Assembly: GCF_001422285.1 (NCBI RefSeq)
Contig: NZ_LMMO01000003.1
Coordinates: forward strand, 759,135-823,134
DNA: 64,000 nucleotides
Origin: Frigoribacterium sp. Leaf263
GTDB taxonomy: Bacteria; Actinomycetota; Actinomycetes; Actinomycetales; Microbacteriaceae
Direction of reading: 5' to 3'
Part shown: in pieces, positions 7,892 to 17,232 of the stretch
Numbering within the stretch: position 1 is the stretch's first letter
Layout of the letters: the number at the start of each line of letters is the position of its first letter
Translations under genes and position numbers: made by a program
The notes under the pieces: generated by a model
Told to the model about the DNA's origin: nothing
What the model saw: only the letters and a program-made list of their open reading frames with translations
The model's database searches: none

Positions 7892-7954
7892 TCCTCGCGC
7901 CCTCGCGCGCCTCCTCGCCCTCCCGCCACACCGATCACCCCACACCGGAGAACC

Positions 7955-10624
7955 ATGCAGACCGCCGAGATCCGCCGCCGTTGGCTCGACTACTTCGGAG
8001 AACGCGGTCACACCGTCGTCCCCTCCGCCTCCCTCGTCAGCGACGACCCGAGCCTCCTCTTCACGGTGGCCGGCATGGTGCCGTTCATCCCGTATCTCAC
8101 CGGTCTCGTGCCGACCCCCTACCCTCGCGCCACCAGCGTGCAGAAGTGCATCCGCACCAACGACATCGAAGAGGTCGGCAAGACCCCGCGGCACGGCACG
8201 TTCTTCCAGATGAACGGCAACTTCTCGTTCGGCGACTACTTCAAGGCGGAGGCCATCGGCTACGCATGGGAGCTGCTCACGTCGAGCGAGGCGGACGGCG
8301 GACTCGCCTTCGACCCCGCCGACCTCTGGGTCACCGTCTACGAGGAGGACGACGAGGCCATCGCCCTCTGGAAGGACATCGCCGGACTCCCCGACGAGAG
8401 GATCCAGCGGCTCGGCAAGGACACGAACTACTGGCACACCGGTCAGCCCGGCCCTGCGGGACCGTGCTCCGAGATCTTCTTCGACCGGGGTCCGGCCTAC
8501 GGCGCCGACGGCGGCCCGGCGACCGACGACGACCGGTACGTCGAGATCTGGAACCTCGTCTTCATGCAGTACCAGATCGAGAACGTCCGCTCGAAGGTCG
8601 ACTTCGACATCGTCCGCGAGCTCCCGAACAAGAACATCGACACCGGGATGGGCCTCGAGCGCGTCGCGTTCCTCAAGCAGGGCGTCGACAACATGTACGA
8701 GATCGACCAGGTCCGCCCCGTCCTCGACAAGGCCTCCGAACTGTCCGGGCGCCGCTACGGCGCTGTGCACGACGACGACGTCCGCATGCGCATCATCGCG
8801 GACCACATCCGCAGCTCGCTCATGCTGCTGTCCGACGGCGTGCGACCGTCCAACGAGGGCCGAGGGTACATCCTCCGCCGACTGCTCCGACGCAGCGTCC
8901 GATCGATGCGACTGCTCGGTGTGGACGGCGCGACCTTCCCCGAGCTGTTCCCCGCCTCGCGCGACGCGATGAAGTCCGCGTACCCCGAGGTCGAGGGCGA
9001 CTTCGACCGCATCTCGCGGCTCGCCTACGCCGAGGAGGAGACCTTCCTGCGCACCCTCGCGGCGGGCACGGCGATCCTCGACGACGCCGTCGTCGACACC
9101 CGGGCCTCGAGCTCCGAGAAGACCCCGCGTCTCGCCGGCGACACGGCATTCCTGCTGCACGACACCTTCGGCTTCCCCATCGACCTCACCCTCGAGATCG
9201 CCGAAGAGAACGGTCTCACCGTCGACCGCGCCGCCTTCGACACCCTGATGTCGGAGCAGAGGTCGCGGGCCAAGGCCGACGCCAAGTCGCGGAAGGTCGC
9301 CCTGGCCGATCTCAGCGTCTACAGCGGGTTCCGCGCTGCGGGTGAGACCGTCTTCACCGGCTATGACGTCCTCGACACCCCGACCCGGGTGCTCGGCATC
9401 ATCGTCGACGGCGCCTCCGTGGATCGAGCCGTCGCGGGCGACATCGCCGAGGTCATCCTCGCCGAGACGTCGCTCTACGCCGAGTCCGGGGGCCAGGACG
9501 CCGACGCGGGCGCCATCGTGGGTGCCGGCTTCGACCTCGAGGTGCTCGACGTGCAGAAGCCCGTCAAGGGGCTGATCAGCCACCGCGTGCAGGTGAGGTC
9601 GGGCGAGGTCGGCGTCGGCGACTCGGCCACGAGCGTCGTCGACCCCGTCTACCGGCGCGGCGCGACCCAGGCGCACTCGGCCACGCACCTCATCCACGCT
9701 GCGCTCCGCGAGGTTCTCGGGCCCGAGGCCCACCAGGCCGGTTCGTACAACAAGGCCGGCTACATGCGTCTGGACTTCAACTGGAATCAGGCGCTGAGTC
9801 CCGCCACCCGCAGCGAGATCGAGGAGGTCGCCAACCGGGCCATCCGCGACGACCTGGGGGTCGTCACGCGTGAGCTCCCCCTCGACGAGGCGCGATCCCT
9901 CGGCGCCATGGCCCTCTTCGGCGAGAAGTACGGAGAGACCGTCCGCATGGTCGACATCGGCGGCCCCTGGTCGCGCGAGCTCTGCGCGGGCACCCACGTC
10001 TCGACGAGCGCTCAGATCGGCATCATCAACCTCATCAGCGAGACCTCGGTCGGTTCGACGAACCGCCGCGTCGAGTCCCTCGTCGGTCTCGATGCGTTCC
10101 GGGAGTTCGCGACCGAACGCGCCATCGTGTCGCAGCTGACCTCGTCGCTCCGCGCGCCGCGCGAACAGCTGGCCGATCGCGTCGGCGATCTCGTCTCGAA
10201 CCTGAAGTCGGCCGAGAAGCGGATCGCCGAGTTCGAGCGCGCCCACCTGGCGACGAGGGTGCCGGCTCTGGCCGACTCCGCAGCGTCCGTCGGCGACCTC
10301 ACCGTCGTCGCGGACAGCGTCGGCACGCTCAAGTCCACCGACGAGCTGCGGTCGCTGGTGACGTCGGTCCGCGAACGACTGGGTTCCCAGACCGCGTCGG
10401 TCGTCGCCCTCGCGGCCGACGTCGCCGGCAAGCCCGCCGTCATCGTCGCGACCAGCGATGCGGCGCGACGCTCGGGTGCCAAGGCGGGAGCCCTCGCCAA
10501 GGGCGCCGCGGCGGTGCTCGGCGGCGGGGGAGGCGGCAAGGACGACCTCGCTCAGGGTGGCGGCTCGGACGTCTCCGCCATCCCTCGCGCGCTCGACGGC
10601 ATCATCGCCGCCCTGCGCGGCTGA
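7955..10624 (+). CDS. alaS: Alanine--tRNA ligase
   Basis: An 889-residue class II synthetase charging tRNA-Ala, with full-length family architecture. The catalytic core starts at the N-terminus (IRRRWLDYFGERGHTVVPSA; motif 2 near FFQMNGNFSFGDYFK). The editing domain that clears Ser- and Gly-tRNA-Ala has its metal-binding motifs HSATHLIHAAL and CAGTHVSTSAQIG. The C-terminal DHHA1-like domain ends in a Gly-rich stretch. ATG start with a GGAG about 9 nt upstream. Followed by ruvX after 6 nt, then mltG, so the three probably share a transcript. Confidence 0.97.
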   Translation: MQTAEIRRRWLDYFGERGHTVVPSASLVSDDPSLLFTVAGMVPFIPYLTGLVPTPYPRATSVQKCIRTNDIEEVGKTPRHGTFFQMNGNFSFGDYFKAEAIGYAWELLTSSEADGGLAFDPADLWVTVYEEDDEAIALWKDIAGLPDERIQRLGKDTNYWHTGQPGPAGPCSEIFFDRGPAYGADGGPATDDDRYVEIWNLVFMQYQIENVRSKVDFDIVRELPNKNIDTGMGLERVAFLKQGVDNMYEIDQVRPVLDKASELSGRRYGAVHDDDVRMRIIADHIRSSLMLLSDGVRPSNEGRGYILRRLLRRSVRSMRLLGVDGATFPELFPASRDAMKSAYPEVEGDFDRISRLAYAEEETFLRTLAAGTAILDDAVVDTRASSSEKTPRLAGDTAFLLHDTFGFPIDLTLEIAEENGLTVDRAAFDTLMSEQRSRAKADAKSRKVALADLSVYSGFRAAGETVFTGYDVLDTPTRVLGIIVDGASVDRAVAGDIAEVILAETSLYAESGGQDADAGAIVGAGFDLEVLDVQKPVKGLISHRVQVRSGEVGVGDSATSVVDPVYRRGATQAHSATHLIHAALREVLGPEAHQAGSYNKAGYMRLDFNWNQALSPATRSEIEEVANRAIRDDLGVVTRELPLDEARSLGAMALFGEKYGETVRMVDIGGPWSRELCAGTHVSTSAQIGIINLISETSVGSTNRRVESLVGLDAFREFATERAIVSQLTSSLRAPREQLADRVGDLVSNLKSAEKRIAEFERAHLATRVPALADSAASVGDLTVVADSVGTLKSTDELRSLVTSVRERLGSQTASVVALAADVAGKPAVIVATSDAARRSGAKAGALAKGAAAVLGGGGGGKDDLAQGGGSDVSAIPRALDGIIAALRG

Positions 10625-10630
10625 GGCGCG

Positions 10631-11140
10631 ATGCGATCCGGAGTGCGTCTCGGCGTCGACGTGGGCAAGGCCCGCGTCGGCGTCGCCCGCACCGACCCGG
10701 GTGCGATGATCGCGACGCCCGTCGAGACCGTGCCCCGTGCCTCCTCGGGCACATCGGACGTCGATGCCATCATGCGTCACGTCCGGGAGCTCGAGGCGAT
10801 CGAGATCGTGGTGGGACTGCCCCTGTCGCTGGCCGGTCGCGACACGGCCTCGACCGGCGACGCCCGCGCCTTCGCCGACGCCCTCGCCTCGGCCGCCGAC
10901 GTGCCCGTCCGTCTCGTCGACGAGCGACTCTCGACCGTCAGCGCGCAAGGCGCCCTCCGCGCCTCCGGCCGCAAGGGTCGGACGCAACGATCCGTGATCG
11001 ATCAAGTGGCCGCTGTTATCATTCTCCAGCACGCGCTCGATCTCGAGCGATCGAGCGGTCGCCCGCCCGGTCAGCTGGTGAGCGCCGCCGACGCCACCGA
11101 CGGCGCTCGGACGGAACCCGACACCGACGAAGGACGTTGA
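10631..11140 (+). CDS. ruvX: Holliday junction resolvase-like protein RuvX (YqgF)
   Basis: A 169-residue RNase H-fold protein of the YqgF/RuvX family, linked in other bacteria to Holliday junction resolution and to 16S rRNA 5' processing. The first catalytic Asp block is RLGVDVGKARVGVARTDPG at residues 6-24; the second acidic block is VDERLSTVSAQ near 96-106; the C-terminal block RTQRSVIDQVAAVIILQHAL carries the third. Located directly between alaS and mltG, the conserved position in actinobacteria. The last 30 residues are a non-conserved polar tail. Confidence 0.93.
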   Translation: MRSGVRLGVDVGKARVGVARTDPGAMIATPVETVPRASSGTSDVDAIMRHVRELEAIEIVVGLPLSLAGRDTASTGDARAFADALASAADVPVRLVDERLSTVSAQGALRASGRKGRTQRSVIDQVAAVIILQHALDLERSSGRPPGQLVSAADATDGARTEPDTDEGR

Positions 11141-11143
11141 TTC

Positions 11144-12578
11144 GTGGCCGACGACCCCCCGATGGGACGACATCTTCACGTCGCAGCCCACTCCCGCCGA
11201 CTCCCGACGTCGAGACGATCGGCAGCCTCCCGGCGAGTCGACGCAGTCCGACCCCGCCACCGAGAGGCCCGCACCCGCTGAGCCGATCGGGTCGCCGCTC
11301 CCCGAGTCGCGCAGGGCCCAACGCGAGCGTGAGCGGAGCGCCGCGGCTCGGGAGGTTGCGCCCACGCCGCCCTCGCCCGTGACGCCGTCAGAGGACCGCG
11401 AGCCCCGCGACGTCCGCCCCGAGCCGATGGCGGACGACGCGCCCGACGGGCGACGGGCGGGTCGTGAGCCGCGCGGGTCGCGCGGGCGCGACTCTCGAGA
11501 ACCCCGTGAGCGCGGTCGGCACCGGGGCACGATCATCCTCGTGTCGATCCTCGTCGTGGTGCTCGCCGGAGGGACCGCCGGGGTCTACGCCGCCTGGGGC
11601 GCCATCGCCCCGATCGTGGCGCGGTTCAGCGGCGACGAGGCCCCGGCCGACTTCACCGGCTCCGGCAACGGCGAGGAGGTCGACTTCGCCATCGTCGACG
11701 GTCAGGTCGGTTCCGACATCGCGGCCAACCTCGCCGACAGCGGGGTGACGAAGAGCTACGAGGCCGCCTACGCGATCCTCCTCACCGACGAGACGCTCAC
11801 CTTCCAGCCCGGCACCTACGCGCTGCAGAGGGAGATGAGCGCCCAGGCGGCGATCGACGCTCTGCAGGACGACGCGAACCGCATCGTCAACCGGCTCGTC
11901 ATCCCCGAGGGCACGGCCGCCGTCGACATCTACAGCCTCCTCTCCGAGGCCACGGACATCCCGCTCGAGCAGATCACGGCCGCCGCGGCCGACGTCGCCT
12001 CCTTCGGGCTGCCGGCCGAGGCCACCTCCCTCGAGGGCTACCTGTTCCCGGCGACCTACGACCTCGATCCCGATCTGGACGCCCACGGCTACCTCCAGCT
12101 GATGGTCGACACGCAGGTCGCCCGCCTGACGGCGCTCGGGGTCCAGCCCGCGGACTACCAGCGCGTCATCACGCTCGCCTCCATCGTGCAGCGCGAGGCC
12201 GGTCTCGCGGCCGACTACCCCAAGGTGTCGCGGGTGTTCCTCAACCGCCTCGACGACGGCATGCTGCTGCAGTCCGACGCCACGGTCGCGTACGGGACCG
12301 GGAACACCCACCGGGTCACCACCACGGACGAGGAGCGCGGCGACGCGTCGAACCCGTACAACACCTACATGAACGAGGGGCTCCCGGTCGGGCCGATCTC
12401 GAACCCCGGCGACCTCGCGCTCGACGCCGCCGTCAAGCCGGCCGACGGAACGTGGCGGTACTTCGTGACCGTGAACCTCGACTCGGGCGAGACGACGTTC
12501 TCGACCACCTTCGCCGAGCACGAGGTCGCGGTGGCCCAGTGGCAGGCGTGGATGCGCGAGCACCCCGAGTACCAGTGA
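11144..12578 (+). CDS. mltG: Endolytic transglycosylase MltG (apparent frameshift near the start)
   Basis: Inner-membrane lytic transglycosylase that cuts nascent peptidoglycan. The body, open in one frame from about 11163 to 12578, reads [17 protein letters not shown], a long disordered charged region, one membrane segment ([20 protein letters not shown]), then the YceG domain with the catalytic-Glu block ASIVQREAG and [12 protein letters not shown]. The natural start is GTG 11144 (AAGGA 9 nt upstream, 3 nt after ruvX), but its frame differs by one base: GTG reads V-A-D-D-P-P-M and stops 45 codons later. Removing one C from the run of six C at 11155-11160 gives V-A-D-D-P-R-W-D-D-I-F, joining the frames into a 477-residue protein. 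If the sequence is correct, only an internal start (GTG 11379 or ATG 11427) could make the membrane and catalytic parts. Confidence 0.85.
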
Positions 12579-12590
12579 TCTCCTCGTGAG

Positions 12591-12626
12591 GAGAGCGCCC
12601 CCGGTCGATCGGCCGAGGGCGCTCTC
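12591..12626 (+). terminator. Terminator hairpin of the alaS-ruvX-mltG unit
   Basis: 10-bp perfect arms (12591-12600 with 12617-12626) in the 70-bp gap before aroC, which suggests aroC has its own promoter. Confidence 0.7.
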
Positions 12627-12648
12627 GCGCTGTGGGAGGATTGCTCCC

Positions 12649-13869
12649 ATGCTTCGTTGGTTGACCGCAGGGGAATCACACGGCCCCGAGCTCATCGCCG
12701 TCCTCGAGGGGCTCCCCGCGGGGGTGCCCGTCTCGTCGAGCGCGATCAAGTCCGATCTGGCCCGCCGTCGTCTCGGCTACGGCCGCGGCTCGCGCATGAA
12801 GTTCGAGCAGGACGAGCTGCACATCTCCGGCGGCGTCCGGCACGGCCTCACCATGGGCGGCCCCGTCGCCCTGCGGGTCGGAAACACCGAGTGGCCCAAG
12901 TGGGTCGAGGTGATGAACCCCGAGCCGGTCGAGATCGGCGACGCCTCGCGGGGTCGGAGCGCGCCTCTGACGCGTCCCCGGCCCGGGCACGCTGATCTCG
13001 TCGGGATGCAGAAGTACGACTTCGACGAGGCCCGGCCGATCCTCGAACGCGCGAGCGCGCGTGAGACCGCAGCCCGCGTGGCCCTCGGCGCCGTCGCCCG
13101 GTCGTTCCTCTCCGAGCTCGGCATCGAGCTCGTCAGCCACACGCTCTCCATCGGCCCGGTCCGCGTCCCCGAGGGCTCGCCCCTCCCGCTGCCGTCCGAC
13201 CTCGACCGCCTCGACGACGACCCTCTGCGGTGCTTCGACGAGGCGACGAGCGCGGCCATGGTCGACGAGGTCGAGTCCGCCAAGCGCGACGGTGACACGC
13301 TCGGCGGGGTCGTCGAGGTCCTGGCCTACGGCGTCCCCCCGGGCCTCGGCTCGCACGTGCACTGGGATCGCCGCCTCGACTCGCAGCTGGCGGCCGCCCT
13401 CATGGGCATCCAGGCCATCAAGGGCGTCGAGGTCGGCGACGGATTCGAGACCACCAGGAGGCGCGGGTCGGTCGCGCACGACGAGCTCCACCGGTCGGGC
13501 GGAGTCATCTCGCGCGACACCGACCGCGCCGGCGGCACCGAGGGCGGGATGAGCACCGGCACGGTCCTCCGCGTCCGGGCCGGCATGAAGCCGATCGCCA
13601 CGGTTCCCCGGGCGCTCGCGACCGTCGACGTCACGAGCGGCGAGGAGTCCAAGGCCCACCACCAGCGCTCCGACGTCTGCGCCGTGCCCGCGGCGGGAGT
13701 CGTGGCGGAGTCCATGGTCGCCCTCGTCCTGGCCAACTCGGTGCTCGAGAAGTTCGGGGGCGACTCCCTCCGGGAGACGGCCCGCAACCTCCGCGGCTAT
13801 CTCGACGCGATCCCCGAGAACCTGCGGACCGCCGACGTCAGCGAGCCGCACGAGTCCGACCGACCGTGA
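12649..13869 (+). CDS. aroC: Chorismate synthase
   Basis: A 406-residue FMN-dependent enzyme converting 5-enolpyruvylshikimate-3-phosphate to chorismate, the last common step to Trp, Phe, Tyr and folate. Starts [20 protein letters not shown], the family signature; [19 protein letters not shown] and the Arg-rich [20 protein letters not shown] bind FMN and substrate. Start fixed by GGGAGGA 8 nt before ATG. First gene of an aroC-aroK-aroB block with 4-nt overlaps; aroE, often next to mltG and aroC in relatives, is not here. Confidence 0.97.
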   Translation: MLRWLTAGESHGPELIAVLEGLPAGVPVSSSAIKSDLARRRLGYGRGSRMKFEQDELHISGGVRHGLTMGGPVALRVGNTEWPKWVEVMNPEPVEIGDASRGRSAPLTRPRPGHADLVGMQKYDFDEARPILERASARETAARVALGAVARSFLSELGIELVSHTLSIGPVRVPEGSPLPLPSDLDRLDDDPLRCFDEATSAAMVDEVESAKRDGDTLGGVVEVLAYGVPPGLGSHVHWDRRLDSQLAAALMGIQAIKGVEVGDGFETTRRRGSVAHDELHRSGGVISRDTDRAGGTEGGMSTGTVLRVRAGMKPIATVPRALATVDVTSGEESKAHHQRSDVCAVPAAGVVAESMVALVLANSVLEKFGGDSLRETARNLRGYLDAIPENLRTADVSEPHESDRP

Positions 13870-14378
13870 CACGTCGGCCCGTCGTGCTCATCGGCCCGAT
13901 GGGCGCCGGCAAGTCGAGCATCGGCAAGAAGCTCGCCCGCCGGCTCGGCTCCCCGTTCGTCGACAGCGACCGGGTCATCGTCCAGCGGCACGGCCCCATC
14001 CCCGAGATCTTCGAACGAGACGGCGAGGCCGTGTTCCGCTCTCTGGAGCGTGAGGTCGTCGCCGAGGCGCTCGGCTCCGACGGCGTCGTGTCGCTCGGCG
14101 GGGGAGCCGTCCTCGACGGGTCCACCCGCGCCTCCCTGGCGGGCCTGCCCGTCGTGATGCTCACCGTCAGCGCCTCCGCCGTCGAGTCCCGGCTCGCCGG
14201 CGGATCCCGCCCACTGCTCGCGCGAGGGGGGATCGACGCCTGGCGCGCGATCGCCGCCGAACGCGATCCCGTCTACCGCGACGTGGCCTCGGTCGTCGTC
14301 GACACGTCCCATCGCCCGGTCTCGTCGGTCGTCGACGACATCGTGGCCTGGCTCGACCCCGAGAGAGGTACCCCGTGA
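13866..14378 (+). CDS. aroK: Shikimate kinase
   Basis: A 170-residue P-loop kinase phosphorylating shikimate at the 3-hydroxyl with ATP. The P-loop GPMGAGKSS is at residues 11-19; the shikimate-binding DSDR is at 34-37; the lid-proximal Arg block is GSRPLLA. GTG start overlaps the aroC TGA by 4 nt (GTGA), implying translational coupling. Confidence 0.95.
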   Translation: MTRRPVVLIGPMGAGKSSIGKKLARRLGSPFVDSDRVIVQRHGPIPEIFERDGEAVFRSLEREVVAEALGSDGVVSLGGGAVLDGSTRASLAGLPVVMLTVSASAVESRLAGGSRPLLARGGIDAWRAIAAERDPVYRDVASVVVDTSHRPVSSVVDDIVAWLDPERGTP

Positions 14379-15463
14379 CCGAACAGCCCACCACGACGAC
14401 GATCCGCGTCGGAGGCGACGCCCCGTACGACGTCCACGTCGGGCGCGGCCTCGTATCGGGACTCCCGGCCCTCCTGCCCCCGCAGGCGAAGAAGGTGCTC
14501 ATCGTGCACGCCCCGACGCTCGGCCGCAAGGCGAACGAGGTGCGCGAGACCCTCGTCGAGGCGGGGTACGAGGCGCTCATCGCCGAGGTCCCCGACGCCG
14601 AGGACGCCAAGCGCGTCGAGGTCGCGGCGTTCTGCTGGCAGGTCCTCGGGCAGGCCGACTTCACCCGGACGGACGTCGTCCTCGGGCTCGGCGGCGGGGC
14701 GATCACCGACCTCGCCGGATTTGTCGCCGCGACCTGGCTGCGCGGCGTCGCCCTCGTGCAGGTCCCCACGAGCGTCCTGGGCATGGTCGACGCCAGCGTC
14801 GGCGGCAAGACCGGCATCAACACGGCCGAGGGCAAGAACCTCGTCGGGGCCTTCCACCCGCCCATCGCCGTCCTGGCCGACCTCGACATGCTCGACACCC
14901 TGTCGAAGAACGAGATCCTCGCGGGCTTCGCCGAGATCGTGAAGGCCGGGTTCATCGCCGAGCCCGAGATCCTCGACATCGTCGAGGCCGACGTCGACCG
15001 CGCGACCGACCCGTCGACGCCCGAGTTCCGGCGCGTGGTGGAGCTCTCGATCGCTCTCAAGGCGCGGGTGGTGGGCGAGGATCTCACCGAGCAGGGGCTC
15101 CGCGAGATCCTGAACTACGGACACACCCTCGGGCACGCGGTCGAGCACGCCGAGCGCTACCAGTGGCGTCACGGCGCGGCCGTCTCGGTCGGAATGGTCT
15201 TCGCGGCCGAGCTCGCACGCCTCACGGGTCGGCTCTCGGACGAGGCGGTCGACCGCCACCGCCGGATCCTCGAATCCCTGACCCTGCCCGTCAGCTATCC
15301 GCTGGGCCGCTGGAACACCCTCCTCGCGACCATGCAGCGCGACAAGAAGGCGCGGGCGGGCATGCTCCGGTTCATCGTCCTCGATGGGATCGGCAGGCCG
15401 ACCGTCATCCAGGGACCCGACCAGAGCCTGCTCTTCGCGGCCTATCAGGAGATCGGGTCCTGA
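14375..15463 (+). CDS. aroB: 3-dehydroquinate synthase
   Basis: A 362-residue NAD- and metal-dependent enzyme converting DAHP to 3-dehydroquinate, step two of the shikimate pathway. The NAD-binding block GLGGGAITDLAGFVAATWLR and the conserved PTSVLGMVDASVGGKTGIN are present, as are the metal-ligand His residues (NYGHTLGHAVEH). GTG start overlaps the aroK stop (GTGA). Gene order aroC-aroK-aroB-efp-nusB is the usual actinobacterial arrangement. Confidence 0.97.
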   Translation: MTEQPTTTTIRVGGDAPYDVHVGRGLVSGLPALLPPQAKKVLIVHAPTLGRKANEVRETLVEAGYEALIAEVPDAEDAKRVEVAAFCWQVLGQADFTRTDVVLGLGGGAITDLAGFVAATWLRGVALVQVPTSVLGMVDASVGGKTGINTAEGKNLVGAFHPPIAVLADLDMLDTLSKNEILAGFAEIVKAGFIAEPEILDIVEADVDRATDPSTPEFRRVVELSIALKARVVGEDLTEQGLREILNYGHTLGHAVEHAERYQWRHGAAVSVGMVFAAELARLTGRLSDEAVDRHRRILESLTLPVSYPLGRWNTLLATMQRDKKARAGMLRFIVLDGIGRPTVIQGPDQSLLFAAYQEIGS

Positions 15464-15507
15464 CCGGCCGGTAGCGCTGCCTCGCCCGTCGCCGCATGGG
15501 TGTCCGC

Positions 15508-15513
15508 TACACT
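15508..15513 (+). promoter_or_regulatory. Possible -10 of the efp promoter
   Basis: TACACT, about 55 nt before the efp ATG, in the 105-bp aroB-efp gap. No clear -35. Confidence 0.3.
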
Positions 15514-15568
15514 CGTCGGTGGCCTCATCGGGCCGTCAACTCCCCGACTCCGAACGGATCCCTCGCGC

Positions 15569-16129
15569 ATGGCGACTACCAACGACATCAAGAACGGTGC
15601 CGTCCTCAACCTCGACGGACAGCTCTGGAACGTGATCGAGTTCCAGCACGTCAAGCCGGGCAAGGGTGGGGCGTTCGTCCGGACCAAGATGAAGAACGTC
15701 ATGTCGGGCAAGGTGGTCGACAAGACCTTCAACGCCGGCACGAAGATCGACTTCGCCAACGTCGACCGCCGCGAGTTCACGTACCTCTACGCCGAGGCCG
15801 ACGGCTACGTCTTCATGGACACCAGCGACTACGACCAGATCAACGTGCCCGCCACGGTCGTCGGCGACGCCAAGAACTTCATGCTCGAGAACCAGAACGT
15901 CCAGATGGCGCTGCACGACGGCACGCCGCTCTACATCGAGCTGCCCGCCTCGGTCATCCTCGAGGTCACCTACACCGAGCCCGGTCTGCAGGGCGACCGG
16001 TCGACGGGCGGCACGAAGTCGGCCACCGTCGAGACCGGCTACGAGATCCAGGTCCCGCTCTTCCTCGAGAACGGCACGAAGGTCAAGGTCGACACCCGCG
16101 ACGGCAGCTACCTCGGCCGCGTTAGCTAG
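15569..16129 (+). CDS. efp: Elongation factor P
   Basis: A 186-residue translation factor that relieves ribosome stalling at polyproline stretches. Three beta-barrel domains in standard length; domain I has the tip loop [13 protein letters not shown] with a Lys at residue 32, the position that is modified in some bacteria. The C-terminal domain ends [14 protein letters not shown]. Start chosen at the ATG giving the conserved [10 protein letters not shown]; an upstream in-frame ATG at 15500 adds 23 non-conserved residues. Confidence 0.97.
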   Translation: MATTNDIKNGAVLNLDGQLWNVIEFQHVKPGKGGAFVRTKMKNVMSGKVVDKTFNAGTKIDFANVDRREFTYLYAEADGYVFMDTSDYDQINVPATVVGDAKNFMLENQNVQMALHDGTPLYIELPASVILEVTYTEPGLQGDRSTGGTKSATVETGYEIQVPLFLENGTKVKVDTRDGSYLGRVS

Positions 16130-16147
16130 TCGGGGTCGTCGACCGCA

Positions 16148-16558
16148 GTGAGTGCCCGTACCAAAGCGCGCAAGCGCGCCCTCGACGTCCTGTACGTCGC
16201 CGACATCCGCGAGATCAGCATGGCCGACGCCCTCGTCATGGAGACCACGCGGGCCATGGCCCAGCCCGAGCGGAACTCGAGCTGGGGTTACGCCCGCGAG
16301 ATCGTGCAGGGCGTCATCGACCACCGTTCCGAGATCGACGAGCTCATCGAGACGTACTCGCAGGGCTGGTCGCTCAATCGCATGCCGACGCTCGACCGGG
16401 CGATCCTGCGCATCGGCATCTGGGAGCTCGGCCACAACGACGAGATCCCCGATCACGTGGCGATCAGCGAGGCCGTCGAGCTGGCGCAGTCGCTCAGCAC
16501 CGACGACTCGGCGGTCTTCGTCAACGGTCTGCTCGGACGGATCGCCGCCAGCAGCTAG
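16148..16558 (+). CDS. nusB: Transcription antitermination factor NusB
   Basis: A 136-residue all-helical protein of the rRNA antitermination complex, which pairs with S10 (NusE) on boxA RNA. Begins MSARTKARKRALDVLYVADI and ends with ISEAVELAQSLSTDDSAVFVNGLLGRIA, the family's typical last helices. GTG start 18 nt after efp. Regulation is probably shared with efp. Confidence 0.95.
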   Translation: MSARTKARKRALDVLYVADIREISMADALVMETTRAMAQPERNSSWGYAREIVQGVIDHRSEIDELIETYSQGWSLNRMPTLDRAILRIGIWELGHNDEIPDHVAISEAVELAQSLSTDDSAVFVNGLLGRIAASS

Positions 16559-16624
16559 GCTGGATCCCGGTCGGATCGCGGCATCAGCGGCGATCCTCGA
16601 AATCCATGACATCCGACATCCTTT

Positions 16625-16659
16625 AAGTTCCGTCCCGAGAGGCGGGGAAGGGGGTCCGA
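16625..16659 (+). promoter_or_regulatory. PyrR-binding loop overlapping the pyrR ribosome binding site
   Basis: TCCCGAGAGG at 16633-16642 fits the PyrR-binding loop pattern known from Bacillus and Mycobacterium (UCC-N-G-N-GAGG). It is flanked by TTCC and GGAA that can pair, and the G-rich ribosome binding site (16644-16654) lies on the 3' arm, directly before the TTG start at 16660. This layout favours repression of translation by PyrR plus UMP rather than transcriptional attenuation. Confidence 0.7.
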
Positions 16660-17232
16660 TTGAGCACACGCACCGTGCTGAGTCAGGCTGACATCACGCG
16701 CGCACTGACGCGCATCTCCCACGAGATCCTCGAGTCGAACCGCGGGGCCGCCGATCTGGTCGTCCTGGGCATCCCGACCCGGGGCGTCGTCCTCGCCGAG
16801 CGGATCGCGGCGTCGCTCGAGAGCATCTCCGGCGGATCGGTGCCCGTGGGCACCGTCGACGTGACCATGTACCGCGACGACCTCCGGCGACAGCCGACCC
16901 GCGCCTCCCGCCCGACGTCGTTGCCCGTCGGCGGCATCGACGGCAAGACGGTCGTCCTCGTCGACGACGTCCTGTACTCGGGGCGCACCATCCGGGCTGC
17001 GCTCGACGCGCTCAGCTCGCTCGGGCGTCCCCGTGCCGTCCGACTGGCCGTGCTGGTCGATCGCGGGCACCGCGAACTGCCGATCCGCGCCGACTTCGTG
17101 GGCAAGAACCTGCCGACCTCGACGTCCGAGCGCATCTTCGTGCGCGTGCTCGGCGTCGACGACGACGAGCTCGTGGCGATCGAAGGAGGCGCGTCGTCGG
17201 TCGACGACGCCACCGGCGGGGAGACGTCGTGA
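16660..17232 (+). CDS. pyrR: Bifunctional pyr operon regulator / uracil phosphoribosyltransferase PyrR
   Basis: A 190-residue RNA-binding regulator of the operon that it begins, with weak uracil phosphoribosyltransferase activity in studied homologues. The PRPP-binding loop [17 protein letters not shown] is at about residues 98-114, and the PyrR-typical N-terminus is [22 protein letters not shown] start with a G-rich ribosome binding site. It heads an uninterrupted series of overlapping genes through to the gmk fusion, and its own mRNA carries the predicted binding loop just upstream. Confidence 0.95.
   Translation: MSTRTVLSQADITRALTRISHEILESNRGAADLVVLGIPTRGVVLAERIAASLESISGGSVPVGTVDVTMYRDDLRRQPTRASRPTSLPVGGIDGKTVVLVDDVLYSGRTIRAALDALSSLGRPRAVRLAVLVDRGHRELPIRADFVGKNLPTSTSERIFVRVLGVDDDELVAIEGGASSVDDATGGETS

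Noticed and set aside
6944-11536. A 1530-codon open frame on the minus strand opposite rpsD, alaS, ruvX and the start of mltG
   Set aside because: It is the mirror of highly conserved plus-strand genes in a GC-rich sequence where stop codons are rare; its translation is low-complexity and has no domain pattern.
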